Assembly: GCF_900176355.1 (NCBI RefSeq)
Contig: NZ_FWXI01000007.1
Span: forward strand, 62,001-126,000
From: Sporomusa malonica
Lineage (GTDB): Bacteria; Bacillota; Negativicutes; Sporomusales; Sporomusaceae
Length of the DNA: 64,000 bases
Direction of reading: 5' to 3'
Numbering within the stretch: position 1 is the stretch's first letter; each line of letters opens with the position of its first letter. Below, in pieces: positions 43,628 through 53,375 of this stretch. The position numbers were made by a program, and so were the translations under genes. The notes under the pieces were generated by a model that worked only from the letters and a program-made list of their open reading frames with translations, did no database searches and was not told where the DNA came from.

Positions 43628-45370
43628 ATGTTGATCGACAGGCAATTAGGCAGGGAAGTATTCAAAGAGCGTGGGTTACTGTTAGTGGTCGCCGGGCTGG
43701 GGGCAGGCGGTGGGGTGTTGGCGGTTGCTCAGGCGTATTACATTACTCAAGTAATTGACCAGATATTTTTAGGCAGGCAAGAGCTAGGCGCAGTGGCTGA
43801 GTTCCTGTGGCTGCTTACTGGCTTGGCCCTCGTTCGGGCGGTTGTTACTTATTTCGAAGGGGTGCTGGCGTTTAACCTGGCAGCAGCAGTAAAAACAACC
43901 TTGAGGGAAAGGCTGACAGGTCATCTTTTAGGTCTAGGGCCAGTAACGCTCGCTAACCAACCCGCCGGTGAACTGATTAATGTCGTGAGCGAAGGGGTGG
44001 AAAACCTGGATGCTTATTTTTCCAAATATCTGCCTCAACTGGCCAAGGCCACCCTTATCCCTGTATTTATCCTGCTTATCATTTGGCCGCTGGATTTGAC
44101 TTCAGCTATAATTATGCTGGTAACAGCACCATTAATCCCTATGTTCATGATTCTTATTGGCAAAGCGGCTGAAAGGCGAAATACCAGGCAGTGGGAGACG
44201 TTAAACAATTTGAGCGCACATTTTATGGATGTGCTGGCTGGACTGACCACGCTAAAACTATTTGGGCGAAGCCTTGAGCAGATAGCGATTATTAGCAGGG
44301 TCAGCCGGGAGTTTCGAGATACCACCCTGGATGTACTAAAAATAGCCTTTCTGTCAGCCTTGGCGCTTGAACTGCTAGCTACTATTAGTACGGCCTTGGT
44401 GGCGGTGGCACTGGGGCTTAGGCTGCTTTATGGCGAGGTTACTTTTACCCAGGCCTTTTTCGTGCTGTTATTAGCTCCTGAGTATTATCTGCCGCTACGG
44501 CTTCTTGGCAGCCAATTCCACGCCGGAATGGCAGGCAAGACAGCGGCAACTGATATTTTCCGGCTGCTTGCTCTGACAGGTGATAAACAGGAGGCCGGTA
44601 GCAAACAGCTGCCTAAGCAAGGTCAAGTAACTCTTGCGTTTAAGCAGGTTTATGCAGCTTATCAAAATGGTGAGCGCCCAGCCTTAGCTGGAATATCCTT
44701 TGACCTTGCTGCCGGTCAGCATCTAGCGATTGTCGGCCCAAGTGGCGCTGGCAAAAGCACGTTGGCGGCGCTGCTTTTAGGCTTTGTTACACCTGTATCC
44801 GGAAAAATCACAGTAAACGGCATCAATCTTACGACACTTAGCCTTTCAGATTGGCTGCGTAAGGTAGCTTTTGTACCGCAGCGACCGCATTTATTCCAGG
44901 GAACGGTGGCAGATAATATTCGCCTGGCCCAGCCAGACGCTACGCTAGACGCTGTTATTGAAGCTGCGAAGGCTGCAGGGGCTCATGATTTTATCTGCCA
45001 CCTGCCTGCGGGTTATGATACGCTGGTAGGTGAAGGCGGCCGGAGCCTAAGTGGTGGCGAACGACAAAGGCTGGCCATTGCCAGGGCATTTTTACAAGAT
45101 GCACCGCTAATTATTTTAGACGAGGCAGCGCGCGGGCTTGATGTGACCTCGCTGGCGGTGTTGGATGTTGCTCTGGCCCGGCTGTTAGCAGGACGGACAG
45201 CCATTATTATTGCTCACCGCCTGACAACAGTGCGTCAGGCTGATACGATCATGGTTCTTTCAGAAGGAAAAATCGCAGAGGTCGGAACACATGCCGAATT
45301 GCTTGCGCATCAGGGGATATATAGTCAACTTATGGGTGCTGCGCAAGCAGGGGAGGGGCAGGATGATTAA
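43628..45370 (+). CDS. cydD: CydD, cysteine/glutathione-type ABC exporter subunit
   Basis: A 580-residue half-transporter with an N-terminal six-helix membrane domain (to about 310) and a C-terminal ABC domain. The Walker A motif is GPSGAGKST, the signature is LSGGERQR and Walker B is LIILDEAARG. With CydC it exports thiols needed for assembly of cytochrome bd. It overlaps cydC by 8 bases. The Walker B alanine pair in place of the more usual DEPT is seen in CydD proteins. Confidence 0.92.
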   Translation: MLIDRQLGREVFKERGLLLVVAGLGAGGGVLAVAQAYYITQVIDQIFLGRQELGAVAEFLWLLTGLALVRAVVTYFEGVLAFNLAAAVKTTLRERLTGHLLGLGPVTLANQPAGELINVVSEGVENLDAYFSKYLPQLAKATLIPVFILLIIWPLDLTSAIIMLVTAPLIPMFMILIGKAAERRNTRQWETLNNLSAHFMDVLAGLTTLKLFGRSLEQIAIISRVSREFRDTTLDVLKIAFLSALALELLATISTALVAVALGLRLLYGEVTFTQAFFVLLLAPEYYLPLRLLGSQFHAGMAGKTAATDIFRLLALTGDKQEAGSKQLPKQGQVTLAFKQVYAAYQNGERPALAGISFDLAAGQHLAIVGPSGAGKSTLAALLLGFVTPVSGKITVNGINLTTLSLSDWLRKVAFVPQRPHLFQGTVADNIRLAQPDATLDAVIEAAKAAGAHDFICHLPAGYDTLVGEGGRSLSGGERQRLAIARAFLQDAPLIILDEAARGLDVTSLAVLDVALARLLAGRTAIIIAHRLTTVRQADTIMVLSEGKIAEVGTHAELLAHQGIYSQLMGAAQAGEGQDD

Positions 45371-47090
45371 ACTGTTAACAGGCAGCAGGCGTACCCTGTG
45401 GATGGCAGCTGCGGCTTGTATGCTGGGCAGTTTTACTATATATGCCAATGTGGGGCTCTTGGCCGCCTCGGCCTGGCTGATTTCAGCGGCTGCGCTCCAC
45501 CCGCCGGTGGCTGAGTTGTCTGTAGCTATTGTCGGAGTACGGTTTTTTGGTCTTATGCGGGCGGTCTGCCGTTACTTGGAACGGTATGTGAGTCATGACG
45601 TTACCTTTCGATTGTTGGCCGATATCAGGGGTTGGCTGTATACCCAGCTTGAGCCACTGGCACCTGCAGGTTTGATGGCGTTTAATAAAGGCGATATTTT
45701 TAGCCGCCTGGTCGCAGATGTCGAGACGCTAAAGTTTTTCTATTTGAGAGCTGTATTCCCAGTGCTGATTGCGGTAGTCACGGCTGCAGGAACGGTGGCA
45801 TTTCTGGCATGGCTGGCCCCACCGCTGGCCTGGCCGGTTGCTGGGGCTTTTATAGCAGCAGGCTGCGTTATCCCTGTCGTGCTTGGCAGACTTGGGCAGA
45901 CCACAGGGCGAAAGGTTATCGAGGCTCGGGCTATGCTCAATGGCGCACTTGCTGACAGCATTGAGGGACTGACTGAACTGGCTGCTTTCGGTCAGGCAAA
46001 GACTCAGGCTGTTAAAGTGACAGCGCTAAACAGCCGGCTGATAAATAGACAAAAGCAGGCTAATGCGGTAATGGCTATGGCTGACGCTCTGGGAACTTTG
46101 GGGATGAACATAACCGTAATTGCCGTGATTGCACTGGCTGCGCCGCTGGTTGGCAGCGGAACGCTTGCAGGGGTTTATCTGGCAGTGGCGGCGTTGGCCG
46201 TGCAGGCAAGCTTTGAGGCTATTCTTCCTCTTCCGGCGGTCATCTACTATTGGCAGGAAAGCAAGGCCGCTCTGGAGCGGATTAAAGACATCTCTCGGCA
46301 GCCAGTTATTGCTCAGCTTTCAGGAACCAAGGAGATATTGCCGGGAGCGGTGCACCTGGCCGCCCATAACCTGTCATTTGCCTATCAGCCTGGTCTGCCG
46401 TCGGCACTATCCGGGATAACATTTAATCTGCCGCAAGGCAAAAAGTTAGCCATAGTAGGGGCCAGCGGTGCCGGAAAAAGTACGCTGGCCGGGCTCATCT
46501 TACGGTTTTGGGACTATAGCCAGGGGGCACTGCTGTTAAACGGAGACGACATTAGGAATTATGCGCCGGCGGCCGTGCGGCGGGCTATCAGTGTTGTCAG
46601 TCAAGATACCTATCTTTTTAACGCAACCATCAGAGACAATATCCTGTTAGCCAAACCTGATGCTGCTGAGACTGAGCTTAAGGCTGCCATTGCTGGCGCT
46701 ATGTTAGGGGAGTTTATAGACAAGCTGCCTCAGGGATTGAAAACAATGACAGGCCAGAACGGTTTGGCTTTATCTGGCGGAGAGCGTCAGCGGATTGCTC
46801 TGGCAAGGGCATTGTTAAAAACAGCACCGGTCTGGCTGTTAGACGAACCGACTGCTGGGCTTGACGCTTACGCTGAGAGTATTGTTATGGAGAACGTATT
46901 GCAAGCGGCTGGTAGTTGTTCGGTTATTTTGATCACTCATCGGCTGATTGGTCTTGAAGCTATGGATGAAATCCTGGTGATCGAAGGAGGAAAAATAGCC
47001 GAACAAGGGTCCTTGGCCGAGTTATTGGCTCAAAAAGGGGTGTTTTACCAAATGTGGGGCTTACAGCAAGACCTGTTAAATACTACTTGA
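45363..47090 (+). CDS. cydC: CydC, cysteine/glutathione-type ABC exporter subunit
   Basis: A 575-residue half-transporter with a six-helix membrane domain (NVGLLAASAWLISAAALHPP, RYLERYVSHDVTFRLLADIR) and an ABC domain with Walker A GASGAGKST, signature LSGGERQR and Walker B VWLLDEPTAGLD. It forms a heterodimer with CydD. The ATG at 45363 follows GGGGAGGGG and overlaps the cydD end; a longer frame from 45291 lies inside cydD. Confidence 0.92.
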   Translation: MIKLLTGSRRTLWMAAAACMLGSFTIYANVGLLAASAWLISAAALHPPVAELSVAIVGVRFFGLMRAVCRYLERYVSHDVTFRLLADIRGWLYTQLEPLAPAGLMAFNKGDIFSRLVADVETLKFFYLRAVFPVLIAVVTAAGTVAFLAWLAPPLAWPVAGAFIAAGCVIPVVLGRLGQTTGRKVIEARAMLNGALADSIEGLTELAAFGQAKTQAVKVTALNSRLINRQKQANAVMAMADALGTLGMNITVIAVIALAAPLVGSGTLAGVYLAVAALAVQASFEAILPLPAVIYYWQESKAALERIKDISRQPVIAQLSGTKEILPGAVHLAAHNLSFAYQPGLPSALSGITFNLPQGKKLAIVGASGAGKSTLAGLILRFWDYSQGALLLNGDDIRNYAPAAVRRAISVVSQDTYLFNATIRDNILLAKPDAAETELKAAIAGAMLGEFIDKLPQGLKTMTGQNGLALSGGERQRIALARALLKTAPVWLLDEPTAGLDAYAESIVMENVLQAAGSCSVILITHRLIGLEAMDEILVIEGGKIAEQGSLAELLAQKGVFYQMWGLQQDLLNTT

Positions 47091-47133
47091 GACATAAGGC
47101 CTGGTATGATATGGTATATATGGAGGCGATAAT

Positions 47134-47814
47134 ATGGCTGAGCCGACATATTCGGTAGAGAAGCAGTGCCCTGCGTGTCAGAAGAAATTTAGTGTTACCA
47201 AGCTGCGGGGACGACAAGCTATGGTCAAACAAGACAGCGATTTTTGTGCTTATTTTCAAGAGATAAAACCGTATTATTACACCATTTGGGTGTGCTCTAG
47301 CTGCGGCTATGCGGCAGCTGACTCCTATTTTGACGAGCTATCTGCAGCAGCCTATGATAAGATTACGGAATTTTTGGCAGCGCGGACAGTCAATGTGAAC
47401 TTTAGCGGGGAACGGACGCGTGAACAGGCCATTGCTTCGTACAAGCTGGCGATTTTCTTTGCCGACCTGATTGCTGCCCCGGCTAGCCGGTTGGCTGAAT
47501 TATATTTAAAACTTGGCTGGGTATACCGTGAAGGCGAGAATGCCGAGGAAGAAAAAAGCGCCCTCACAAAAGCCGGCCAATATTATGAGCAGGCTTTAAT
47601 GCGAGAGCGGTTACCCATTGGTACTTTGAGTGAAGCGGCTGTTACCTACTTGATTGGTGAACTGGCGCGGCGCACCGGTCAGACCGAAACAGCTTTATTA
47701 TATTTGAGCAAGGTTGTTGGCAGTCCATCAGCCAAGCTTGAGCCAAGGATAACCAACCTGGCGCGGGACGCCTGGCATGAGGCTAGGGCAGCCCGCGATC
47801 AAGCTGGTAGTTAG
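47134..47814 (+). CDS. DUF2225 family protein
   Basis: A 226-residue cytoplasmic protein with an N-terminal zinc-ribbon pair (CPACQKKF and CSSCGY) and an alpha-helical, TPR-like remainder (REQAIASYKLAIFFADLI). This is the layout of DUF2225 proteins of Firmicutes, with unknown function. It begins 43 bases after cydC and is probably read from its own or the cyd promoter. AGGCG-type ribosome site at normal spacing. Confidence 0.85.
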   Translation: MAEPTYSVEKQCPACQKKFSVTKLRGRQAMVKQDSDFCAYFQEIKPYYYTIWVCSSCGYAAADSYFDELSAAAYDKITEFLAARTVNVNFSGERTREQAIASYKLAIFFADLIAAPASRLAELYLKLGWVYREGENAEEEKSALTKAGQYYEQALMRERLPIGTLSEAAVTYLIGELARRTGQTETALLYLSKVVGSPSAKLEPRITNLARDAWHEARAARDQAGS

Positions 47815-47838
47815 CGTCCATTATTCGGCAATTATGCA

Positions 47839-47880
47839 ATAAGGAGCGCTGGTGGTAATGACCGCCAGTGCTCCTTATAT
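47839..47880 (+). terminator. Terminator after DUF2225 gene
   Basis: An extended stem (47839-47853 with about 47864-47878) including two 9-base outer arms and a short T-rich end. Confidence 0.7.
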
Positions 47881-48107
47881 TTGAATGACAATAGAGGGTG
47901 TTCCGAACAGCGATTATGGCGTTCAGGTAAAAAGATTCCTGAAGGCCATTTTAATTTCAGTAAATGGTACTATTAAATTCTTGTGAGAGTATAGAAGCTA
48001 TTTGCAAATAAATATTATATTTTCTGAAGAATCATAGAGGGTATTGTCGAAAGATGTATAATAAAAACAATCTAAAACCGTAATGTATTAACATTTAAGG
48101 ATATATA

Positions 48108-48126
48108 TGTCAGTAATAAACTGACA
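48108..48126. promoter_or_regulatory. Inverted repeat upstream of the hybrid kinase gene
   Basis: TGTCAG at 48108-48113 and CTGACA at 48121-48126 are perfect inverse copies 7 bases apart, near the start of translation. It could be an operator or a small RNA hairpin. Confidence 0.35.
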
Positions 48127-48144
48127 ATGAGAAGGGTGACGTGT

Positions 48145-51100
48145 GTGGACAATGAGCTCCAAAGATCAAGGGGAATTTGTAATACTGATATAGCGGAAGA
48201 AAGTATTACTCAGCAAAGAATCGCAGAAAAGAAGCTGCATGACAGCAATGCCAAACTGGCGAAGATGGTCAGCGAATTGCAACAGTTAAGTAGGGCGCTG
48301 GAAACAGAAGTGGCAGAGCGCCAGATGGCGCAGGAAGAGCTGCGCAAGTTCCAACTGTTCTTTACTCACAGCCAAGACATTATGTTGTTTGTTGACCCTG
48401 CAGACGGCAGAATTATGGAAGCTAATCCAGCGGCTGAGGAGAACTATGGTTACTCGCGCCAAGAACTTCTCAATATGCATATTGTTGATCTGCGCCCAGA
48501 ACCGCAAAAGGAATTGATTACTACTCAGCTAATTACGGCTGTTGAAAGCGGGGTTACCTTCGAGACCGTCCACCGGCGTAAGAACAATACGTTATTTCCT
48601 GTGGAAGTAAAGTCACGAGGGGAAAAGATAGGAAATAAACAGGTTGTGTTTAGTGTTGTCCGTGATCTCACAGCACGAAAACAGGCAGAAATGGCGCTTC
48701 GTTTCAACGAAAAACAGTTCAGGGAATTAATCGAGTTACTGCCTAGCGCCATTTCGATTTCAAGAGTAGATGACGGCAGCTTGATGTATGTAAATAAGCT
48801 CGCATTAGTAAGTGCAGGGGGCGTGGATCGTGCAGCGGTTCTTGGTCATGCGGCCTCAGACTTCTGGGATGATTTAGGTGAACGAAATAAAATGCTTGAA
48901 CTTCTTCAAGAGCATGGAAAGGTCACGGATTTTCAGGCAAAACTCAAAAGAAAAAATGATAATGCCTTCTGGACTAGCATTAGTGCCCGGTTCATTATGT
49001 TTGAAGGGCAGCATGCTATCTTTGCCACATTCACCGATATAGATGCGCGGAAGCAACGTGAAGCGGAGAAATTTCTGCGAGAAAGCAAGTTTCGTGAACT
49101 ACTTAATACGGCTCCGATCGGAGTTGTTATTACCAGTCAAACGGATAGGACAGTTTTATTTATCAACGAAAGTGCGTTGGTGATGGGATTTGCTAATGAC
49201 GCTGCAGAGATACTGGGAAAAGCTACTTCGTGTTTCTATGTTAATCCTGAAATCAGGGATAAGCTGATTGCGCGGTTGGACAGAGATGGTGTCGTGAAAA
49301 ATATGGAGATCCAGCTAAAAGGCATCCACCGGGAATCTTTTTGGGCGTTGATCAGTGCGCTAATTATTGAATTTGAGGGGCAGCCCGCCATTATCTGTAC
49401 CCTTGTTGATATCACTGAACAGAAGCTCACGGAAGCGGCGCTGTATGATGTTAACGAAAAATTAGAACGTGAGACGATGATTAATGTCGCACTAGCCTCA
49501 TTGTCGGCAGCAATTATTAATCCACATACTACCACTGACGAAATCTACCAATTAGTGGTGAATCAGGCGAAATTATTAACTGGAAGTAAATATGGCTTTA
49601 TTTCTTCAATGGTAGGCCAGCCGAGCACCACACTAATTGCAATGCAGCAGGAGGAGTGCGCTGCTGCGTCTGGTTTGAATGATTTACCGGAAGAACAGCA
49701 CAGCTTAGATTTTGGTTTTTTCACTAACAATCCAGCTGATCATCCGGTAACAAAAGGATTACTCAAAGGACGGCTTCATTTGAAAAATTATCTGACTGTG
49801 CCTGCGATGTTTGGCAAGGCGCTGCTGGGGCATATCACACTGGCTAATTCGGCGCAAGACTACACCGAAGCAGACTTTGAAGTGGTAGAACAGCTGGGAG
49901 AACTTTTGGCTGTGGCATTGTGGAACCGTAACCGGGAGGGGGAACTACAGGTTGCACGAGACGCTGCCGAAGTGGCCTCCCGTGCAAAAACAGAGTTTCT
50001 AGCCAACATGAGCCATGAAGTGAGAACACCGATGACCGGGATACTGATTAGCTCCGAGCTGCTGTTGGCGAAGTCTCTGCCGGTGGAAATTTCCGAGCAG
50101 GTGCACGACATCCATGCTAACGCCAGATCAATGGTAACAATTCTTGATGATGTCCTTGATTTTGTTCGTTTGGAATCAGATGTAATCCATATTGAAGAAG
50201 ATGTATTTTCCTTGGTCGACCTAATACGCTCTACTTCATTATTAATCAACTCAAAAGCACAGACTAAAGGACTAGCTTTAGAAGTCTCTATCGACCCAGA
50301 TTTACCTGTCTGGGTGCTGGGCGACAGTGTTCGAATCCGGCAGGTATTAACGAATTTATTGGACAATGCGGTTAAATTTACAGCATCTGGGCAGGTGATC
50401 CTGCGTGTCGCTCAGGCCGTTGAAGCCGGGGGGAACAAACAGTTAGTTAAATTTGCTGTAACTGATACGGGACCTGGAATTTCACCAGAAAACCAGGACC
50501 TAATCTTTGAAAGGTTTTTTCAGATTGATACGGCCTCAACGCGGCGCCACGGCGGTATCGGCTTAGGCTTGTCTATTGTTAAATTGCTGGTTGAAAAAAT
50601 GGGGGGACATGTATCCTTTGACAGTAATGTGGGTGAAGGATCGACATTTTGTTTTTCTCTGCCGCTTAAGCCTGGAAAGTTTACTAAAGATAACACGGCA
50701 GGCTGGTCGTTGACAGAAGCTGCGGTTAAGGGATTGCGTGTGCTGCTCGTCGATGATAATGAGATGAATCGCAGACTCATTGCGCAATTATTAGCGCAAA
50801 TGGGCGCAGATGCTGATGTAGCATTGGATGGACGGGATGCCTTGCACAAACTGAAAAAAAGAAAATATGATGTCGTTCTGATGGATATCCAAATGCCAGG
50901 ACTGAACGGCTACGACACGGTTCTCTTACTACGTGGCTCGCCAGAAACAACGAGAAACCGTGATGTTTTTATTGTGGCACTGACTGCGGGGGCGCTGGCC
51001 GAAGAACGGGAGCGGTGTCTTAGCGCCGGTATGAATGATTATTTGACTAAACCATTTACGGCGTCACAACTATATGCGGTGCTGACAGATAAGAATTCGC

Positions 51101-51456
51101 CTAAGACAGAAAGTATAATCACAAAAGAGGTGGTTTTTGATTCGGCAAAACTGCTTGCGTATGTAGGCGGCGATTATGCTACTTACCAAGAATGTATCAA
51201 GCGTTTCCCAGTTGTAATTGGACCTCTACTGACAGAACTCACCACCTCAGTCCGGGATGGACAATGGCGGGAGGGGGAGCGACTAGTTCATACCTTGAAA
51301 GGAGCAGCTGGGAGTTTTGCCGCGCCTCGTCTGCAGCGCACCGCGATGATCCTGGAAAACAGCCTGCGGACCGCTGACGGGAATTATGGACAAAACTTGC
51401 GAGCAGTGGAGGCGGAATATCGCCTATTAATAGAAAAAATCTATGAAGAACAGTGA
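48145..51456 (+). CDS. Hybrid sensor histidine kinase (PAS x3, GAF, HisKA, HATPase, receiver, Hpt)
   Basis: A 1103-residue soluble hybrid kinase. After a coiled-coil start there are three PAS domains (about 65-180, 190-310, 315-440), a GAF domain (about 445-600), a HisKA domain with His624 in MSHEVRTPM, an HATPase domain ([26 protein letters not shown]), a receiver with Asp914 in [12 protein letters not shown], and a C-terminal Hpt domain with His1049 in [12 protein letters not shown]. It has no membrane segment. It should run a multistep phosphorelay, probably to the two tandem response regulators 80 bases downstream. GTG at 48145 follows AGAAGGGTGA; an ATG at 48127 has no good ribosome site. 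Confidence 0.9.
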   Translation: MDNELQRSRGICNTDIAEESITQQRIAEKKLHDSNAKLAKMVSELQQLSRALETEVAERQMAQEELRKFQLFFTHSQDIMLFVDPADGRIMEANPAAEENYGYSRQELLNMHIVDLRPEPQKELITTQLITAVESGVTFETVHRRKNNTLFPVEVKSRGEKIGNKQVVFSVVRDLTARKQAEMALRFNEKQFRELIELLPSAISISRVDDGSLMYVNKLALVSAGGVDRAAVLGHAASDFWDDLGERNKMLELLQEHGKVTDFQAKLKRKNDNAFWTSISARFIMFEGQHAIFATFTDIDARKQREAEKFLRESKFRELLNTAPIGVVITSQTDRTVLFINESALVMGFANDAAEILGKATSCFYVNPEIRDKLIARLDRDGVVKNMEIQLKGIHRESFWALISALIIEFEGQPAIICTLVDITEQKLTEAALYDVNEKLERETMINVALASLSAAIINPHTTTDEIYQLVVNQAKLLTGSKYGFISSMVGQPSTTLIAMQQEECAAASGLNDLPEEQHSLDFGFFTNNPADHPVTKGLLKGRLHLKNYLTVPAMFGKALLGHITLANSAQDYTEADFEVVEQLGELLAVALWNRNREGELQVARDAAEVASRAKTEFLANMSHEVRTPMTGILISSELLLAKSLPVEISEQVHDIHANARSMVTILDDVLDFVRLESDVIHIEEDVFSLVDLIRSTSLLINSKAQTKGLALEVSIDPDLPVWVLGDSVRIRQVLTNLLDNAVKFTASGQVILRVAQAVEAGGNKQLVKFAVTDTGPGISPENQDLIFERFFQIDTASTRRHGGIGLGLSIVKLLVEKMGGHVSFDSNVGEGSTFCFSLPLKPGKFTKDNTAGWSLTEAAVKGLRVLLVDDNEMNRRLIAQLLAQMGADADVALDGRDALHKLKKRKYDVVLMDIQMPGLNGYDTVLLLRGSPETTRNRDVFIVALTAGALAEERERCLSAGMNDYLTKPFTASQLYAVLTDKNSPKTESIITKEVVFDSAKLLAYVGGDYATYQECIKRFPVVIGPLLTELTTSVRDGQWREGERLVHTLKGAAGSFAAPRLQRTAMILENSLRTADGNYGQNLRAVEAEYRLLIEKIYEEQ

Positions 51457-51538
51457 AAAATAGAAGACTTTCATGATTTTATAAGATTGCGTAAATTATA
51501 ATGAGACTGGTGAGATATGTAAAGAGGGTGTCTAATGG

Positions 51539-52213
51539 ATGCGTATACTGATGGCAGAGGATGATCCTTTTACTGGCGAAATTCTGGTTATGCAATTTAC
51601 AAAAGCCGGCTGGAATGTCGAATGGTCGAAGGATGGAGATGAAGCATTAACACTGTGTACGAGAAATAAATATGACTTGCTGCTTCTCGATTGGATACTA
51701 CCAGGGTGCACCGGAATCGAAATATGCAGTTTGCTCCGGCGGCGGCGAAATTACGTACCGATTATTATGTTGACTTCACGCAGCACAGTGGAGGATTGTG
51801 TCACTGGCCTGAATTGCGGTGCAGATGATTATATTTCCAAGCCATTTGTATTTCCGGAACTCTTGGCAAGAATCCAAAATCTGATACGTCGTACCCATGC
51901 TATTGATGAAGCTATTATTGCAGAGTCCAGTAAATTAGAATACCGCAGCGACGAACGGGCGATCGCCGCGAAAGGGCAAGTGGTTCATCTGTCGAAAAAG
52001 GAAGCAGCTTTATTTGAAGTACTGTTGCGTTGTAAAGGGCAGCCGGTCTCGCGGGAACATTTGGCAGTAGCTATTTGGAAAGAGAAACCGGTGTCGCTTG
52101 CTGCGGTTGATCCATTGATCGCTCAACTGCGCCGGCGTCTTGGACCTTTTCGTTTTTGCTGTAGCATTGAGAATGAAAGAGGAAGCGGGTTCGTTCTTCG
52201 CTGGGAAGATTGA
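51539..52213 (+). CDS. OmpR-family response regulator
   Basis: A 224-residue regulator. The receiver (ILMAEDDPFTGEIL) has the phosphoacceptor Asp51 in LLLLDWILPGCTG, Thr near 79 (MLTSR) and Lys in ISKPF. The C-terminal winged helix carries LSKKEAALFEVLLRCKGQPV and ends in the DNA-binding wing. All phosphorylation residues are intact, unlike the next gene. It lies between the hybrid kinase and a second regulator whose gene starts only 21 bases after its stop. Confidence 0.9.
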   Translation: MRILMAEDDPFTGEILVMQFTKAGWNVEWSKDGDEALTLCTRNKYDLLLLDWILPGCTGIEICSLLRRRRNYVPIIMLTSRSTVEDCVTGLNCGADDYISKPFVFPELLARIQNLIRRTHAIDEAIIAESSKLEYRSDERAIAAKGQVVHLSKKEAALFEVLLRCKGQPVSREHLAVAIWKEKPVSLAAVDPLIAQLRRRLGPFRFCCSIENERGSGFVLRWED

Positions 52214-52234
52214 ATGTTGAAGGAAAAAGAAGCC

Positions 52235-52915
52235 ATGCGAATTTTGTTGGTTGAAGATGAACCGCTCACTGCACGCATGATAAACAATGGGTTGACGACC
52301 AATGGAATTGAGGTTGACTGGAGTGAGGATCGTGAACAAGCAATCAGTTTTCTGTCATATGACCATTATGATGCCATTATTCTTGCTTTGAAAAGTGGTT
52401 TAACCGTTCTAAAAATTTTACGACAGCAGGGTGTGAAAGCACCAATTTTGCTTCTTATTCACCGAAATACGATACAGGATCGGCTAACAGCCCTGGAAAA
52501 CGGAGCTGATGATGTTTTGGTAAGACCATTCTCGTTCGAGGAACTACTTGCCCGGCTGAACGCTTTAACGCGGCGGGTTTCAGGAAGTTGGATAGGAAAT
52601 TACGAATACAATGGGCTTTCCTATGTTCCTAAGGCGCGAATACTTTCTTTTGGAGGCAAGTGTATTAGATTATCCAAGAAAGAAGGTCAACTGATAGAGC
52701 TGTTGCTAAAACACAGAGAAAGAGCTGTCGCAAGGGAAACAATTCTCAACCATATATGGGGACCTGGCGAAGCCGTGCCTAACAGTGCCGATGCATTGGT
52801 GAAACAACTGCGTCAAAAAGTAGCCTGTTTGTCGCGGGTGATCCTGATTAGTACGGTACGGGGCGTTGGCTACCGGCTGAATATTAATAATCAGGAAAAG
52901 GCTGATCAGAGCTAG
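52235..52915 (+). CDS. OmpR-type regulator with degenerate (pseudo-)receiver
   Basis: A 226-residue protein with the OmpR layout. The N-terminal acidic pair region (LLVEDEPLTARM) is kept, but the phosphoacceptor position reads Ala51 (AIILALKSG), the conserved threonine is Ile (LLLIHRN), and the lysine is Arg (LVRPF). It cannot be phosphorylated in the usual way. The C-terminal winged helix is intact (RLSKKEGQLIELLLKHRERA, GVGYRLN). It might act constitutively, bind another ligand, or form heterodimers with the preceding regulator. ATG at 52235 follows AAGGAAAAAG; an in-frame ATG at 52214 directly abuts the previous stop. Confidence 0.88.
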   Translation: MRILLVEDEPLTARMINNGLTTNGIEVDWSEDREQAISFLSYDHYDAIILALKSGLTVLKILRQQGVKAPILLLIHRNTIQDRLTALENGADDVLVRPFSFEELLARLNALTRRVSGSWIGNYEYNGLSYVPKARILSFGGKCIRLSKKEGQLIELLLKHRERAVARETILNHIWGPGEAVPNSADALVKQLRQKVACLSRVILISTVRGVGYRLNINNQEKADQS

Positions 52916-53126
52916 CAATGCGATTAACCGGCTATGTGCGAATTGATGCTCAGGGATAAGTAAAATTTATAATAAAAACCCAAAAAAATGGTAGAATTAT
53001 GTATTTTTATCATGATTTTTATAGACTCTGCCTGATATATTAATAGTGGTACAATATAGCTTTTTGCGCAGAAGATACTCACTTCTTTACAATAATGAGG
53101 ATAATAATTATTAAGGGAGAGCGGTG

Positions 53127-53336
53127 ATGAATAACAAACGTGCTATAATTCAACAAGAAAATGAACTTACTGACAAGATTGAAGAGAAATTGCAACAAAT
53201 TCGCGAGTGGGAAAGAGATGCACCTGTTGGCGATATCTCTGCCCTTTATGCTGATTTGGAAAAGCTCTTAAATGAAGTTAGCAAAATGAGATTATCTGAG
53301 AAAAACCAGGTCGCTGGAAGCGGTCGGTATTGGTAG
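53127..53336 (+). CDS. Small coiled-coil protein of unknown function
   Basis: A 69-residue, charged, mostly helical protein (LTDKIEEKLQQIREWERDAP) preceded by GGGAGAG. It lies 39 bases before the cyclic-di-GMP enzyme gene in the same direction and could be its partner. It has no clear family; a relation to Spo0E-type small proteins was considered but the motif is missing. Confidence 0.6.
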   Translation: MNNKRAIIQQENELTDKIEEKLQQIREWERDAPVGDISALYADLEKLLNEVSKMRLSEKNQVAGSGRYW

Positions 53337-53375
53337 TACTGAGGTTGCAGGGAGAAACGTTGGAGGAATACCAGA

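Noticed and set aside
53127..53336. Spo0E-like phosphatase
   Set aside because: The small helical protein lacks the SQ-x-LD motif needed for the assignment.
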